Positions 34,671 to 44,399 of a DNA stretch of 64,000 bases are shown piece after piece. The stretch is from CAWAHD01 sp963781785 (GTDB lineage Bacteria; Planctomycetota; Planctomycetia; Isosphaerales; Isosphaeraceae): NCBI GenBank assembly GCA_963781785.1, contig CAWAHD010000001.1:2549603-2613602 (forward strand), given 5' to 3'. The notes under the pieces are model-generated. The model was not told the DNA's origin, made no database searches, and was given only the letters and a program-made list of their open reading frames with translations. Position 1 is the first letter of the stretch; each line of letters opens with the position of its first letter. The position numbers were made by a program, and so were the translations under genes.

Positions 34671-37600
34671 ATGGCCGCGAAGAAACGAGGGAAGCACCGC
34701 GCGACGGCTTCCGAACCGATCACGCCGCCCCGACAGGCGAAGCGTGCCGGAAAAAAGGTTCTTGAACCAAGCGCAGAATGGTCGGGTGCGCCGGCCGGCG
34801 AGGGTGTCTCGGCGACGGAGCAGGCTCGAACCGAGCTGCCCGTGGCCGGGTTGGTCGCTTCGGCCGGCGGGCTCGATGCCTTCAAGAGGTTTCTCGCCGC
34901 CATGCCCGCCGACAGCGGCATCGCCTTCGTCCTCATCCCCCATCTCGACCCGGCGCACGCAAGCCTGATGGTCGATTTGCTCAGCCGGCACTCGTCGATG
35001 CCGGTCATCGAGGCCGCTGACGGTATGGCGCCACTGGCCAACCACGTCTACGTCATCCCGCCCAACAAGAACATGACCATTTCCGGCGGCTTGCTCCGCC
35101 TGGCCGGGCCAGTCGAGCGCGGCGGCTGGCAGACTTCGATCGATCTCTTTCTGCGCTCGCTGGCCGACGATCAATCGGAAAACGCGATCTGCATCGTCCT
35201 GAGCGGGACCGGGTCTCACGGCACGCTGGGTCTCACGGCGGTCAAGGCCGCCGGCGGCATGGCCATGGTTCAGGACCCCAAGACGGCCGACTTCCCCGGC
35301 ATGCCCAGTTGCGCCGTCGCCACGGGCCTGGCCGACTATGTCTTGCCCGTCGAGCAGATGCCCAAGGCGCTCGTCAGGTATGTGCAGCACGAGTTCGTCA
35401 ACAGGGGCAAGGTCATCGCCGCGGTGGATGAGACGCCGGTTCATCTCAACGATTTGCTCGCTATCCTGCGCTCCGGCACCCAGTTCGATTTTCGCGGCTA
35501 TCGCAAAAAGATGCTGGCGCGGCGGCTGGAACGGCGCGTGGGATTGAGTCGCTTCGATACCGTCGCGGAGTACCTTGCCCACCTGCGCGAGCATCCCGAG
35601 GAGATCAAGCAGCTCGCGCGCGATCTGCTGGTCAGCGTGACCAGGTTCTTCCGCGATTCCGAAGCCTTCAGCGCTCTGGACACGGAAGTCATCACGCCAC
35701 TCATTCAGGCGAAGGCTGCCGACGCCCCCTTACGGGTCTGGGTCCCCGGATGTGCCACCGGCGAGGAGCCTTACTCCATCGCCATGCTGATGCTCGAACA
35801 TCTGACGACCGCGCAGAATCCCTCCCGCCTGCAAATCTTCGCCACGGATGTCGATGAACACGCGCTCGAATTCGCTCGCCGGGGGATCTATCCCGAGGGA
35901 ATCTCCGTCGATGTCTCTCCGGAACGGCTGGCCCGTTTCTTTACGAGGGCCGAGGAATCAACCTGGCAGGTCGGCAAGCCGTTGCGCGAAACCATGACGT
36001 TTGCCGTTCAAAATCTGATAACCAACGCTCCTTTCTCCAAGATGGACCTGATCTCCTGCCGCAACACGCTCATCTACCTCGAACCGGAGATGCAGAACAA
36101 GATCATCAACCTTTTGCATTTTGCTCTCAGCGACGGGGGCTACCTGTTCCTGGGCTCGTCGGAGACAGTTGGGCGGCACACCGAGCTGTTCGAGCCTGTC
36201 TCCAAAAAGTGGCGCATTTATCGGCGCATTGGCCCGCCTCGGGCGAACGACTTGCAGTTCCCGGCAATGCAGTTGGACCCGCGCCACGCCACTGCGCTGC
36301 CGGTCAGCCGGCCTCACGCTCTTCCGAGGCTGGCGGAGCTGGCCCAAAACTCCTTGCTGCGCCGGGTTGGTCTGGCTTGCGTTGTCATCAATCGCAATTA
36401 CGAGGTTCTGCACTTCGCCGGCCCGACCGAAGACTACCTCGTCCAGCCAGACGGCCCACCCACCCAGCACCTGCTTTCCCTGGCGCGCAAGGCGCTCGAA
36501 CCCAGTCTGCGCGTCGTCATCCGCCGGGCCATCCACGAAAACGCCTCCCAGAGCGTCAGAGGAGTGATGATGCGCCAAGGAGGCGAAATCCGCCGGGTGA
36601 ACATTGACGTTGAGCCTCTTATCCCTTCCAAGCAGACCGAAGGTCTGCTGCTGGTCTCGTTCCAGGAGCAGCCGAGTCCTTCGGGCGAAGCGCCCAAAAA
36701 GCGCGGCCGCGCGCCGAGACAGCAGAATCGGATGTCTTGCGTCAGTTTGAGCAGGAGCTGGAGACGACGCGCGATGACCTGCAAGGCACCATCGAAGCGC
36801 TCGGGAGCGCCAACGAGGAACTCAAGGCGTCCAACGAAGAAGTCATGTCGATGAACGAAGAGCTCCAGTCTGCCAATGAGGAGCTGGAGACCTCCAAGGA
36901 GGAGCTGCAATCCCTCAACGAAGAGCTGGGCACCGTCAACAACCAGCTCCACGACAAAATCGAGGAGGCCGAGTCGGCCAAGAACGACATGGCCAATCTC
37001 CTCAACGCGACCCACATCGCCACCGTGTTCCTGGACGCTGGCCTGCGAATCAAGTTATTCACGCCCCCCGCCGCGCGCACGTTCAACCTGGTCCAGGCGG
37101 ATCTCGGCCGTCCGATCGGCGACGCCGTCGCGAAGTTCCACGACCCCGGGTTGCTGCGCGAGGCCGAAGAAGTCCTGCGCGCTCAGACGCCGCGCGAACA
37201 GGAAGTTCGGGCTGAGGACCGCCGGTGGTTCATCCGGCGGATCATGCCCTACTGGACCCTGGACAAACGCATCGACGGCGTCGTGATCAGCTTCGTGGAC
37301 ATTACCGAGCGCAAGGAGGCCTCCGACGCGCTAATCCGGCGCCTCGCGGCCGTGGTGGAAAGTTCCGCCGATGCGATCTTCAGTAAAGACATCGACGGCA
37401 CCATCAGAACCTGGAACGGAGGCGCCGAGCGGCTGTACGGGTACAGCCCCGCCGAGGCCATCGGCCGATCGGTCAAGTTCCTCGTCCCGGATGACCGCGT
37501 CGAGGAATGGACCAAAATCATGGCCACGCTGGCGCACGGCGAGCATGTTGAGCAGCTCGAGACCGAGCGAATCCGCAAAGACGGCAAGCGAGTCGCGGTG

Positions 37601-39134
37601 GCGCTGACAATTTCGCCGATCCGGGATGGCGACGGCAAGATCCTGAGCGCCTCGATGACCGGGCGCGACATCACCGAACGCAAGCGAGCCGAAGCGGAGA
37701 TGCGGCGACTTACCACCGAGCTGGGCGCGCGAGTCGAAGAACTCACGACCCTGCTGGACATCCTTCCCGGCGGCGTCCTGATCGCTGATCCCCTTTGCCG
37801 GCGGATCACTGGAAACCGCTGGTTTTACGAATTCCTCGGCCTTCCCCAAGGCTCCAACCTCTCGGTCACTGCGGAGCAGCGGGACCTGCCTGCCGGCATG
37901 CGCAAGCCATGACGGACGGGAGTTGTCCCCCACCGAATTGCCCATGCAGGCGACCGGTCTCTCCGGCCGCCGCATCACGGATTTCGACCACGAACTGGTT
38001 TTCCCCGACGGCCGTGTGATAACCCTCCTGGCCAGCACCGCACCGCTCCTCGATGAGAACGGCGCCGTTCGGGGCGTCGTCGGCGCCTACATGGATATCA
38101 CCGAGCGGAAGCGTGCAGCGGCGGCCCTGCGCGACCGCGAAGCTCGCCTCGCGGCCATCCTGAACACCGCAGCCGACGCGATTGTCACGATCGATGAACA
38201 CGGGATGATTCAGTCGGTCAACAACACAGCCGTACAGATCTTCGGATATGCTGCCGCCGAGATGATCGGCCAGAACGTGAAGATGCTCATGCCCTCGCCC
38301 CACCACGAAGAGCACGATCGTTACCTCGCAAGATACAAGCAAACCGGGGAAAAGCGCATCATCGGAATCGGTCGTGAAGTCCTAGGTCAGCGCAAGGATG
38401 GTTCCACGTTGCCGATGGAACTGGCCGTCAGCGAGGTGGGAAACCTGAAACTGTTCACCGGCATGCTCCGCGACATCACTCGTAGAAAGGAACTGGAGCG
38501 CGAGGTCGTCGAGATCGCCTCGCTGAAGCAGCAACGCATCGGTCAGGACCTGCACGACAGCGTGAGCCAGGAACTGACCGCCCTCAACATGCTTGCCGGC
38601 GACCTGGCCGAGACTCTACGATCGGATCCTTCAGGCGCGCCGAAGCTGGTCGATCGGCTGATCGTGGGATTACAGCGCAGCCAGCAAGAGCTTCGGGACG
38701 TCATGCGTGGGCTGTTGCCTGTTTTGGTCGATGCCGAGGGGCTCATGGCTGCATTGTCCGACCTCGCCAGCCGTACCCAGGAGGAGGAAAAAGTGAAATG
38801 TGTGTTCGACTGCCCCAAGCCGGTCCTCGTCACGGACAACCTCGTAGCGACCCACCTCTATCTGATCGCGCAGGAAGCGGTTCACAACACCATCAAGCAC
38901 TCCCAGTGCCAGAACATCCGCATCTCCGCGAAGGCGAATCATCTCCTGGTCCTGAGCGTGCAAGACGACGGCATCGGCATCTCGGACCATCCGGCCGACG
39001 ACCACGGAGGGCTGGGTCTACGCATCATGCGCAACCGTGCCGCGATCATCCGTGCAGTTTTGACCATTGAGCCGGTTGAGCCCACCGGCACCCTGGTGAC
39101 GTGTACCTTGCCGAGGACGAACAATGAGCCGTAA
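34671..39134 (+). pseudogene. CheB-CheR-PAS histidine kinase fusion, two frameshifts
   Basis: A single protein of about 1485 residues in three frames. Order: basic linker, CheB methylesterase domain (SAGGLDAFKRFL, IPHLDPAHASLMVDLL), CheR methyltransferase (FRGYRKKMLARRLERRVG, VWVPGCATGEEPYS, DLISCRNTLIYLEPEM), a coiled coil rich in NEEL, several PAS domains each ending in DITERK, a HisKA_3 domain with QRIGQDLHDSVSQELTAL, and HATPase_c. Frame changes lie near 36720 and 37905. In CheB the usual GTGSDGTLG reads GTGSHGTLG, so the catalytic Asp is His. Start ATG 34671 has GAGGGAGAG upstream. The LuxR-type regulator overlaps its end. Confidence 0.88.
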
Positions 39135-39795
39135 CAGCACCAAGAAACGAGCGAAAGTCCTGATCGTCGATGACCACCCGGCCGTGCGCGAGGCGCTGGC
39201 CTTGCGGATTGGTCGCCAATCCGACCTGGAAGTTTGTGGCGAGGCCGGCGACCTGAGCGAGGCCCTGCGCCTCGTCGCCGACACCAAGCCTGACGTGGCC
39301 GTTGTCGACATCTCCCTCAAGACAAGTTGCGGGATCGACCTGATCAAGCGAATCAAGGACCGCAACGACACGGTGCGCATGTTGGTTTGGTCAACGCACA
39401 GTGAATCTCTTTACGCCGAGCGCGCGCTCCGCGCCGGTGCCTTGGGCTACATCAACAAGGATCAGGCCACCGACAAGATCGTCGAGGGCATCCGGCGGGT
39501 GCTGGAAGGCAAAGTCTACATGAGCGACGTGATGATCCAGGCGATGTTGCGGCGCAACGTCGGGCACGGGCGAAAGCAAGCCTCCGGTTCGCCGCTTGAT
39601 GCGCTCGCCAATCGCGAGCTGGAAGTCCTTCGTTTGATCGGCCAGGGCGTCAAGACCGCCGATATTGCTACGCGTTTGCACCTGAGTGTCAAGACCATCG
39701 AGACCTACCGCGACCGCATCCGGGTCAAACTGAATTTGAGCGATGGCGCAGCGCTTGCTCACTACGCCACGAAATGGATGCTCGAGAACGACTGA
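39124..39795 (+). CDS. NarL/LuxR-type response regulator
   Basis: 223 residues. Receiver with VLIVDDHPAVREAL, phospho-Asp in VAVVDISLK and Lys in YINKDQA. LuxR-type HTH LANRELEVLRLIGQGVKTAD, IATRLHLSVKTIETYRDRI. It overlaps the kinase stop by 11 nt, so it is its cognate partner; the HisKA_3 kinase type matches this regulator class. Confidence 0.94.
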   Translation: MSRNSTKKRAKVLIVDDHPAVREALALRIGRQSDLEVCGEAGDLSEALRLVADTKPDVAVVDISLKTSCGIDLIKRIKDRNDTVRMLVWSTHSESLYAERALRAGALGYINKDQATDKIVEGIRRVLEGKVYMSDVMIQAMLRRNVGHGRKQASGSPLDALANRELEVLRLIGQGVKTADIATRLHLSVKTIETYRDRIRVKLNLSDGAALAHYATKWMLEND

Positions 39796-40301
39796 GTCCG
39801 TGTTGGGATCTGAGTATCGCAATGCCAATGGCTGCGGACCAGTCCGACGACGGAGCGAGAGCGCACGACGTAGCACAAAGCCCCGACGACGGGCCCGTCC
39901 GCCGGCTCATGAAAGTCGTCCGGGCTGACCAACTCGGTATCGAATGCCTGCCGCCATTCCCCGGGCCGGCCCTCCTGGATCTGAAAGGTTGCATCCCCGT
40001 CGGACGCGTTGATCATCACGCACGTCGCCGGCCCCGGCGAGCAGGCCCAGCGGTGCCTTGCCAGCGTTTGTTCCCGAGTGCGACGCCGCTGCCCGATCGA
40101 AGGCTGGGGGAAGAAAACCGACTTCGCGTAGGGATCGAGCAGGATTTTCTCCGGGTCGAAGCAGTGCCAGTCGTAACGGCCCTGAGGGGCGGGACCGGCG
40201 AGCGAGTAGGCGTAGAAGCGAGCGCCGCGCACGTCGGCCTGAGCGAGCCGGCAGTGCCAGATTCTGCCTGACTTGTTCCGGAGGTAGTCGAGCGGATTAG
40301 C
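39762..40301 (-). pseudogene. glgX: glgX remnant: both ends of a glycogen-debranching enzyme joined
   Basis: The frame first reads GRIWHCRLAQADVRGARFYA, GRYDWHCFDPEKILLDPYAK, SVFFPQPS, which is the N-terminal carbohydrate-binding part of GlgX. It then jumps to FQIQEGRPGEWRQAFDTELV and SPDDFHEPADGP, followed by YVVRSRSVVGLV, the GlgX C-terminus. The whole catalytic barrel (about 450 residues) is missing. It is an internally deleted remnant fused to the SRPBCC stub, and its 3' end overlaps the regulator on the other strand. Confidence 0.75.
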
Positions 40302-40420
40302 CAACGACGCATCAACGCGGGTTCCGTATACGCCTGCCACACCAGATTGACCGGCGCATCAAAGCTCCGTTGCACCAGCACTTCGCGATCTGACGGCGTG
40401 CTCACGTCAGCAGGTTTCAT
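40302..40420 (-). pseudogene. SRPBCC (AHSA1-type) protein, N-terminal stub
   Basis: DREVLVQRSFDAPVNLVWQA and YTEPALMRRWL are the start of an AHSA1/SRPBCC ligand-binding protein, normally about 150 residues. After 40 residues the sequence passes into the glgX remnant. In bacteria such genes often pair with an ArsR regulator, as here (13 nt upstream). Confidence 0.75.
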
Positions 40421-40433
40421 TTCTTTCGCTCCT

Positions 40434-40757
40434 CTATCGTGCTTGCTTCAACTCCGCGAGTAACGCGTCGAGTCGCTTGTAGTTGCCTTCCCAAATCTCT
40501 TGCACGTTCTCCAGCCAATCCGTGACCGCTTTCAATTGCTCCGTCTCCAGCTTGCAGGGCCGCAACTGGGCCACTCGACTACGCGAAATCAGCCCCGCCG
40601 ATTCCAACACCTTCAGGTGCGACGAGATCGTAGGTTGCGTCAACGAGAAGAGGCCGACCAAGTCGGATACGGATGCCTCGCCGCGAGCCAGATGCACCAC
40701 GATTCCACGTCGAGTGGGGTCGGCAAGAGCGGCAAATGCTTGGTCCAGTCGGTTTAT
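40434..40757 (-). CDS. ArsR-family transcriptional regulator, start codon apparently lost
   Basis: Winged HTH: NRLDQAFAALADPTRRGIVV, HLARGEASVSDLVGLFSLTQ, PTISSHLKVLESAGLISRSR. The family N-terminus extends upstream to codon ATA (40755-40757), preceded shortly by an in-frame TAG. No ATG, GTG or TTG lies between, so the normal Met codon appears mutated. Starting at GTG 40700 would remove the first helix. It pairs with a truncated SRPBCC gene, so the unit is probably inactive. Confidence 0.72.
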   Translation of the reverse strand: MNRLDQAFAALADPTRRGIVVHLARGEASVSDLVGLFSLTQPTISSHLKVLESAGLISRSRVAQLRPCKLETEQLKAVTDWLENVQEIWEGNYKRLDALLAELKQAR

Positions 40758-40823
40758 CTTCTATAGAATATCGTCTAGATAGATAGCCATCAATATATGA
40801 ATTTCGAATTCGCTGGAAATAAG

Positions 40824-41540
40824 TCAACTTTCGATCGTCAGGTCCGGCAAAGCTCGCTCTAGGTCTGTCATTCCAGCGTCGGTGACCTGAGTGCCGGCGA
40901 GGCCGATGAATCGAAGCTTGGTCAGCCCCTTCAGATGCGCCAGCCCGGCGTCGGTGATTTGAGTGCCGTGGATGTTGAGGTATGCGAGATCGGAGAGCCC
41001 CTTCAGATGGACTAATCCGCGATCGGTGATCGGAGTGGAGTTGAGGCCGAGGTAGTTGAGCGCTGTCAGCCCGTTCAGATGCTTCAATCCAACATCAGTG
41101 ACTTTCGTACCGCGGAGTTCAAGAGTGCGCAGTTTGGTCAGCCCCTGGAAATGCGCAGCCCCAATGTCGCCGACGGGCGACCCGACGAGCGAGAGTCCTT
41201 CAAGTTCGGCGAGACTCCCGACATGCACGATCGAGGTGTCGGTTGCGATGAGACGTGAGACGTTGGTTACATGACCGAAGAAGTCGACGCCGAGAAGTTT
41301 CACGAGCCATCGTGGCGCCCGAGGTTTCCCTGCTGTTATCGACGTCGCGTACTCCCAGTCCCAGTCATATGTGACATCACCTCCGGCTCCCTGAATCGCC
41401 AACACCGCATCGCGTTGGATTCGGGCACTACGGACGATCCAACCCAGCGCCGCGCCGATCACGAGCACAAGGACGATCAGCCCGCGCAAGCGGAACCGCA
41501 GGTATTTCCGCCAGGGACGCGAGACGGGGCCGGACGGCAT
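40824..41540 (-). CDS. Membrane-anchored leucine-rich-repeat protein
   Basis: From ATG 41540, 238 residues. A basic N-terminus and one membrane helix (LRGLIVLVLVIGAALGWIV) are followed by a linker and six LRR units of about 24 residues, such as LKHLNGLTALNYLGLNSTPI and LAHLKGLTKLRFIGLAGTQV. The TDAGL.HL.GL pattern is typical of planctomycete LRR proteins. The exposed repeats probably bind protein. The same frame is open to 41726, but the upstream part looks like unrelated sequence. Confidence 0.82.
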   Translation of the reverse strand: MPSGPVSRPWRKYLRFRLRGLIVLVLVIGAALGWIVRSARIQRDAVLAIQGAGGDVTYDWDWEYATSITAGKPRAPRWLVKLLGVDFFGHVTNVSRLIATDTSIVHVGSLAELEGLSLVGSPVGDIGAAHFQGLTKLRTLELRGTKVTDVGLKHLNGLTALNYLGLNSTPITDRGLVHLKGLSDLAYLNIHGTQITDAGLAHLKGLTKLRFIGLAGTQVTDAGMTDLERALPDLTIES

Positions 41541-41649
41541 GGAGGCCACTCGCTGGGATTGGGGATCGCGTGGAGGTGATTCAATCCGCCGACTTGGATC
41601 ATACCAAGAACCCACTCGGTGCCACGAATCAACCGCCGAGAGATTCGAT

Positions 41650-41731
41650 GAACCGCTTGTCCTCCAACGCGGCCTGCGTCTCGCTCCGACTTGTAAAAAT
41701 AGCGTCGGCCGTTGATGGTTTTCCATCCCAT
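41650..41731 (-). pseudogene. N-terminal tag remnant (MGWKTI type)
   Basis: MGWKTINGRRYFYKSERDAG is a start often seen in planctomycete hypothetical proteins. It continues only a few residues before running into the upstream part of the LRR gene in another frame. A relic of a lost gene. Confidence 0.45.
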
Positions 41732-41769
41732 TCCTAACCTACACTCTCTTTACCGCCCCGCTTTGAGGG

Positions 41770-43779
41770 TTGGTCCGACCCGGCCCGGACGTCCGGGATT
41801 GTAACGACCGGAGACCGACCTGGCATACTGGCGATGGAGACCAGCCCGGCCCGCTCCAACCCGTCCAGGCCGACGCTTGGGCCGCCACCTTCGGCGAAGT
41901 CATCGACGCGATGGAGATCACTCCCGACGGTGCGGGCCTGCGTCCACGTAGCCGGTTCGCCCGATTCACCAATCTGCCTGAACTCCAGCAGATGTTCCGG
42001 GCTTTCTCCGACGTGCAGACGGCTGAGATGCTGAACCTGCCACGTCCACGCCTGGAAACTGGCAAGCCGATCGTCGTTGCCTGCCCGATGTCCGAGGAGC
42101 AGCACGACCTTCAGCAGGCGTTGGTTAAACGCTACGAGCGGCTACGGTCCGAGAAAGTGGACCCGAGGGAAGACAACGCCCTTGCCATCACCACCGACGG
42201 ACGCAAGCTCGCCACCGACGCACGGATGCTTTCAGCAACCGCCCCAGACTTCCCGGAATCGAAAATCAACCGCCTGGTCGAAAACGTCGCGTCCATCTGG
42301 CAACGCACGACTCCGACGCGCGGTACACAAATGATCTTCGCTGACATGGGCGTCAATCCTAACCCATGGGGGTATTTGCCCTACGACGAGATTATCGAAA
42401 AGCTGGTCGCCAAGGGCATTCCACGAGACCAGATCGCCGCCATCGGCGACGCGGAATCCGACGCCAAGAAGCAGGCGCTCTTCGAGAAAGTAAGGCAAGG
42501 TTCCGTCCGCGTGCTGATCGGCAGCACCCAGAAAATGGGAACCGGCACCAACGTCCAGAAACGCCTGGTCGCGCTGCATCACCTCGACGCCCCATGGAAG
42601 CCAGCGGAAGTCGAGCAACGCGACGGCCGCATCCTCCGTCAGGGGAACGAGAACAAGGAGGTGGCGATCTATCGCTACGTCACCGAAGGATCATTTGATG
42701 CGTATATGTGGCAAGCGTTGGAGACCAAGGCCCGGTTCATCTCGCAGGTCATGACCGGCGACAACGCCGCGCGTCGTGCCGAGGATATCGGCAGCCACGA
42801 ACTCTCCTACGCCGAGGTCAAGGCGATCGCGTCGGGAAACCCGGCCGTGCTGACACTCGCCGAGGCCGACGCCGAACTGCAACGGCTCGCCTTGCTCAAG
42901 AAGAACCACCTCGATGAGCAGTACGTCGCCCGGCGTAGCGTCCGCGACTTGCCGGCTACCATCGCCGGCCTGTCCGAGCGTCTCTCCAAGCTCACCGCAG
43001 ACCAAGCCACCGCGAACAGTCACGCCACCGCCCCCATCGCCATTGGTGGCCGGACTTACCCACGTGAAGACATACCCGACATTCTCGGCGGCAAGCTGGA
43101 CGCTTTGCCGAAGAACGTCCGTGAAACGACCCGCATCCCGCTCGGCAACTACCGGGGGCTGGGTTTTGGCATCGTTCTCCACTCGCAATTCGCACCCGAA
43201 ATCTACCTCGAAGGCTCCACCGCACGTATGGCGACGCTATCACGCGACCACCATGGACCTCGGGCCGTCCTTAACGCCCTGGAACGGCTAGCCGACGGCT
43301 ACGGTTCCGAACGCAATCGCGTTCAGCGAGACCTCAGAATCGCGCAATCGCAACTTCGCGACTACCAGGCCCGACTGGGCAAGCCGTTTCCGCACGATGC
43401 TTACCTGGCCGAACTGACCATGTTGCGCGACCAGCTCAAAGCCGGCCTCTCCGGCGCGGCCCACGAGCCAGGCAAAGAGGATGGGCCGAGCGTTTCGGAA
43501 ATCGCCGAGCGGATCAAGGCTCTTAAGGCCGTGCACAGCATCGAGGCGACGCCGCAGCGGGACCGACAGAAACATTCCACCGCCGAAGAACCGATCACCG
43601 CCCGCATTCGTAGGCGGACCGAGGCAGGTTCCGCATCCGATCTCCTGACAGAGTCAGATGTTGCACCCGAGGTTGAGGACGTTCATACACAGAATTCGTC
43701 CCTCGATCCGCCGAGAACTTTCCAGGAACGCATCATTCTTGAGCGGCAACGCAAGGACGACGGACCGAGCCCGCCTTGA
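41770..43779 (+). pseudogene. C-terminal fragment of a large mobile-element helicase (N12-class methylase/helicase type)
   Basis: Recognisable sequence starts near 41870 (WAATFGEVIDAMEITPDGAG, FARFTNLPELQQMFRAFSDV). It contains the C-terminal SF2 helicase lobe: VRVLIGSTQKMGTGTNVQKR, LDAPWKPAEVEQRDGRILRQ (motifs V and VI). A coiled coil and a basic tail follow. Full relatives are 1500-2000 residues, carry an N-terminal methylase/helicase lobe and occur on plasmids, phages and integrative elements. Here the N-terminal two-thirds and a start codon are missing. Its left edge is a plausible island boundary. Confidence 0.75.
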
Positions 43780-44035
43780 GTCCGACAGGCCGATTTCGGG
43801 ATGAACCTTACAGATTCTCGGAAATCCCCCTGGTACTACCTTGTCAAAACGATATTCTACCGCCTTGTAAGGCTCGATGGCGTGCCCTGTTTGCTCGTAT
43901 CGGGTCAGATGTCTTTCTGATTAAGCTCGAATCACGGTGTTTTCCGTAATGTGACAAACCCGTACAAAAGTAGTGCCAGCGCCTCTGGTCCTGCGCACCG
44001 GGGCCCCCCACTTCATTCCCTCTTCTTTTAGTGTA
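43780..44035. other. Intergenic before the restriction-modification operon
   Basis: Together with 44036-44144 this is a 365-nt gap. This part is AT-richer than its surroundings and shows no gene. The operator and promoter lie just downstream. Confidence 0.5.
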
Positions 44036-44078
44036 CTTACGAGCACATATGGAAGCCGATGATTCGTAAGGTCTTACG
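44036..44078. promoter_or_regulatory. Operator with three CTTACG half-sites
   Basis: CTTACGA at 44036-44042, TCGTAAG at 44064-44070 and CTTACG at 44073-44078. The last two form the perfect palindrome CGTAAGGTCTTACG. They sit 20-60 bp upstream of the -35 box of the HTH-methyltransferase operon. Binding by the 84-residue HTH protein is inferred. Confidence 0.55.
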
Positions 44079-44096
44079 GCACAAGTATATCGGGCA

Positions 44097-44125
44097 TTGA
44101 CAAGTCTCTCACTGCGCGTTAGACA
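44097..44125 (+). promoter_or_regulatory. Promoter of the restriction-modification operon
   Basis: -35 TTGACA (perfect, 44097-44102), 17-bp spacer, -10 TAGACA (44120-44125). The ATG of the HTH gene is 20 nt downstream, with GGAGA at 44132-44136 as ribosome site. Confidence 0.6.
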
Positions 44126-44144
44126 TAGATTTGGAGACGAACCC

Positions 44145-44399
44145 ATGCGCTACCAGCGGTCCCTGACAATCGCGAACCGCCATGACCGGCTGATCGAGCT
44201 GATCCGCTCTGGCGAATTCTCGTCGCCTGACATAGCCCACAAACTGAAAGTCTCGGAGCAGACGATCTACCGGGACATCGAGTTCCTCAAGCAACGCGGC
44301 TACTCCATCCGATCCGAAAAGCACGCCGATGGTTGGGCGTACCACCTTCTCGCCGAACCCGCAACGGTTTCGAACGGGAAAGGGTCATCACGCAAATGA
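44145..44399 (+). CDS. Small HTH regulator of the restriction-modification operon
   Basis: 84 residues. A DeoR/HTH_11-type winged helix: RHDRLIELIRSGEFSSPDIA, HKLKVSEQTIYRDIEFLKQR, GYSIRSEKHADGWAYHLL. It has no sensor domain. It is the first gene of the operon, and its stop overlaps the methyltransferase ATG (ATGA). Probably autoregulates through the CTTACG sites, as controller proteins do in restriction-modification systems. Confidence 0.8.
   Translation: MRYQRSLTIANRHDRLIELIRSGEFSSPDIAHKLKVSEQTIYRDIEFLKQRGYSIRSEKHADGWAYHLLAEPATVSNGKGSSRK

Noticed and set aside
34380..35594. 404-codon open frame on the minus strand opposite CheB
   Set aside because: Antisense to a clearly conserved CheB-CheR coding region. 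Its product shows no domain and only reflects high GC content.
43780..44144. Possible CRISPR or repeat array in the AT-richer gap
   Set aside because: No regular repeats with spacers. No CRISPR array was seen anywhere in the window.
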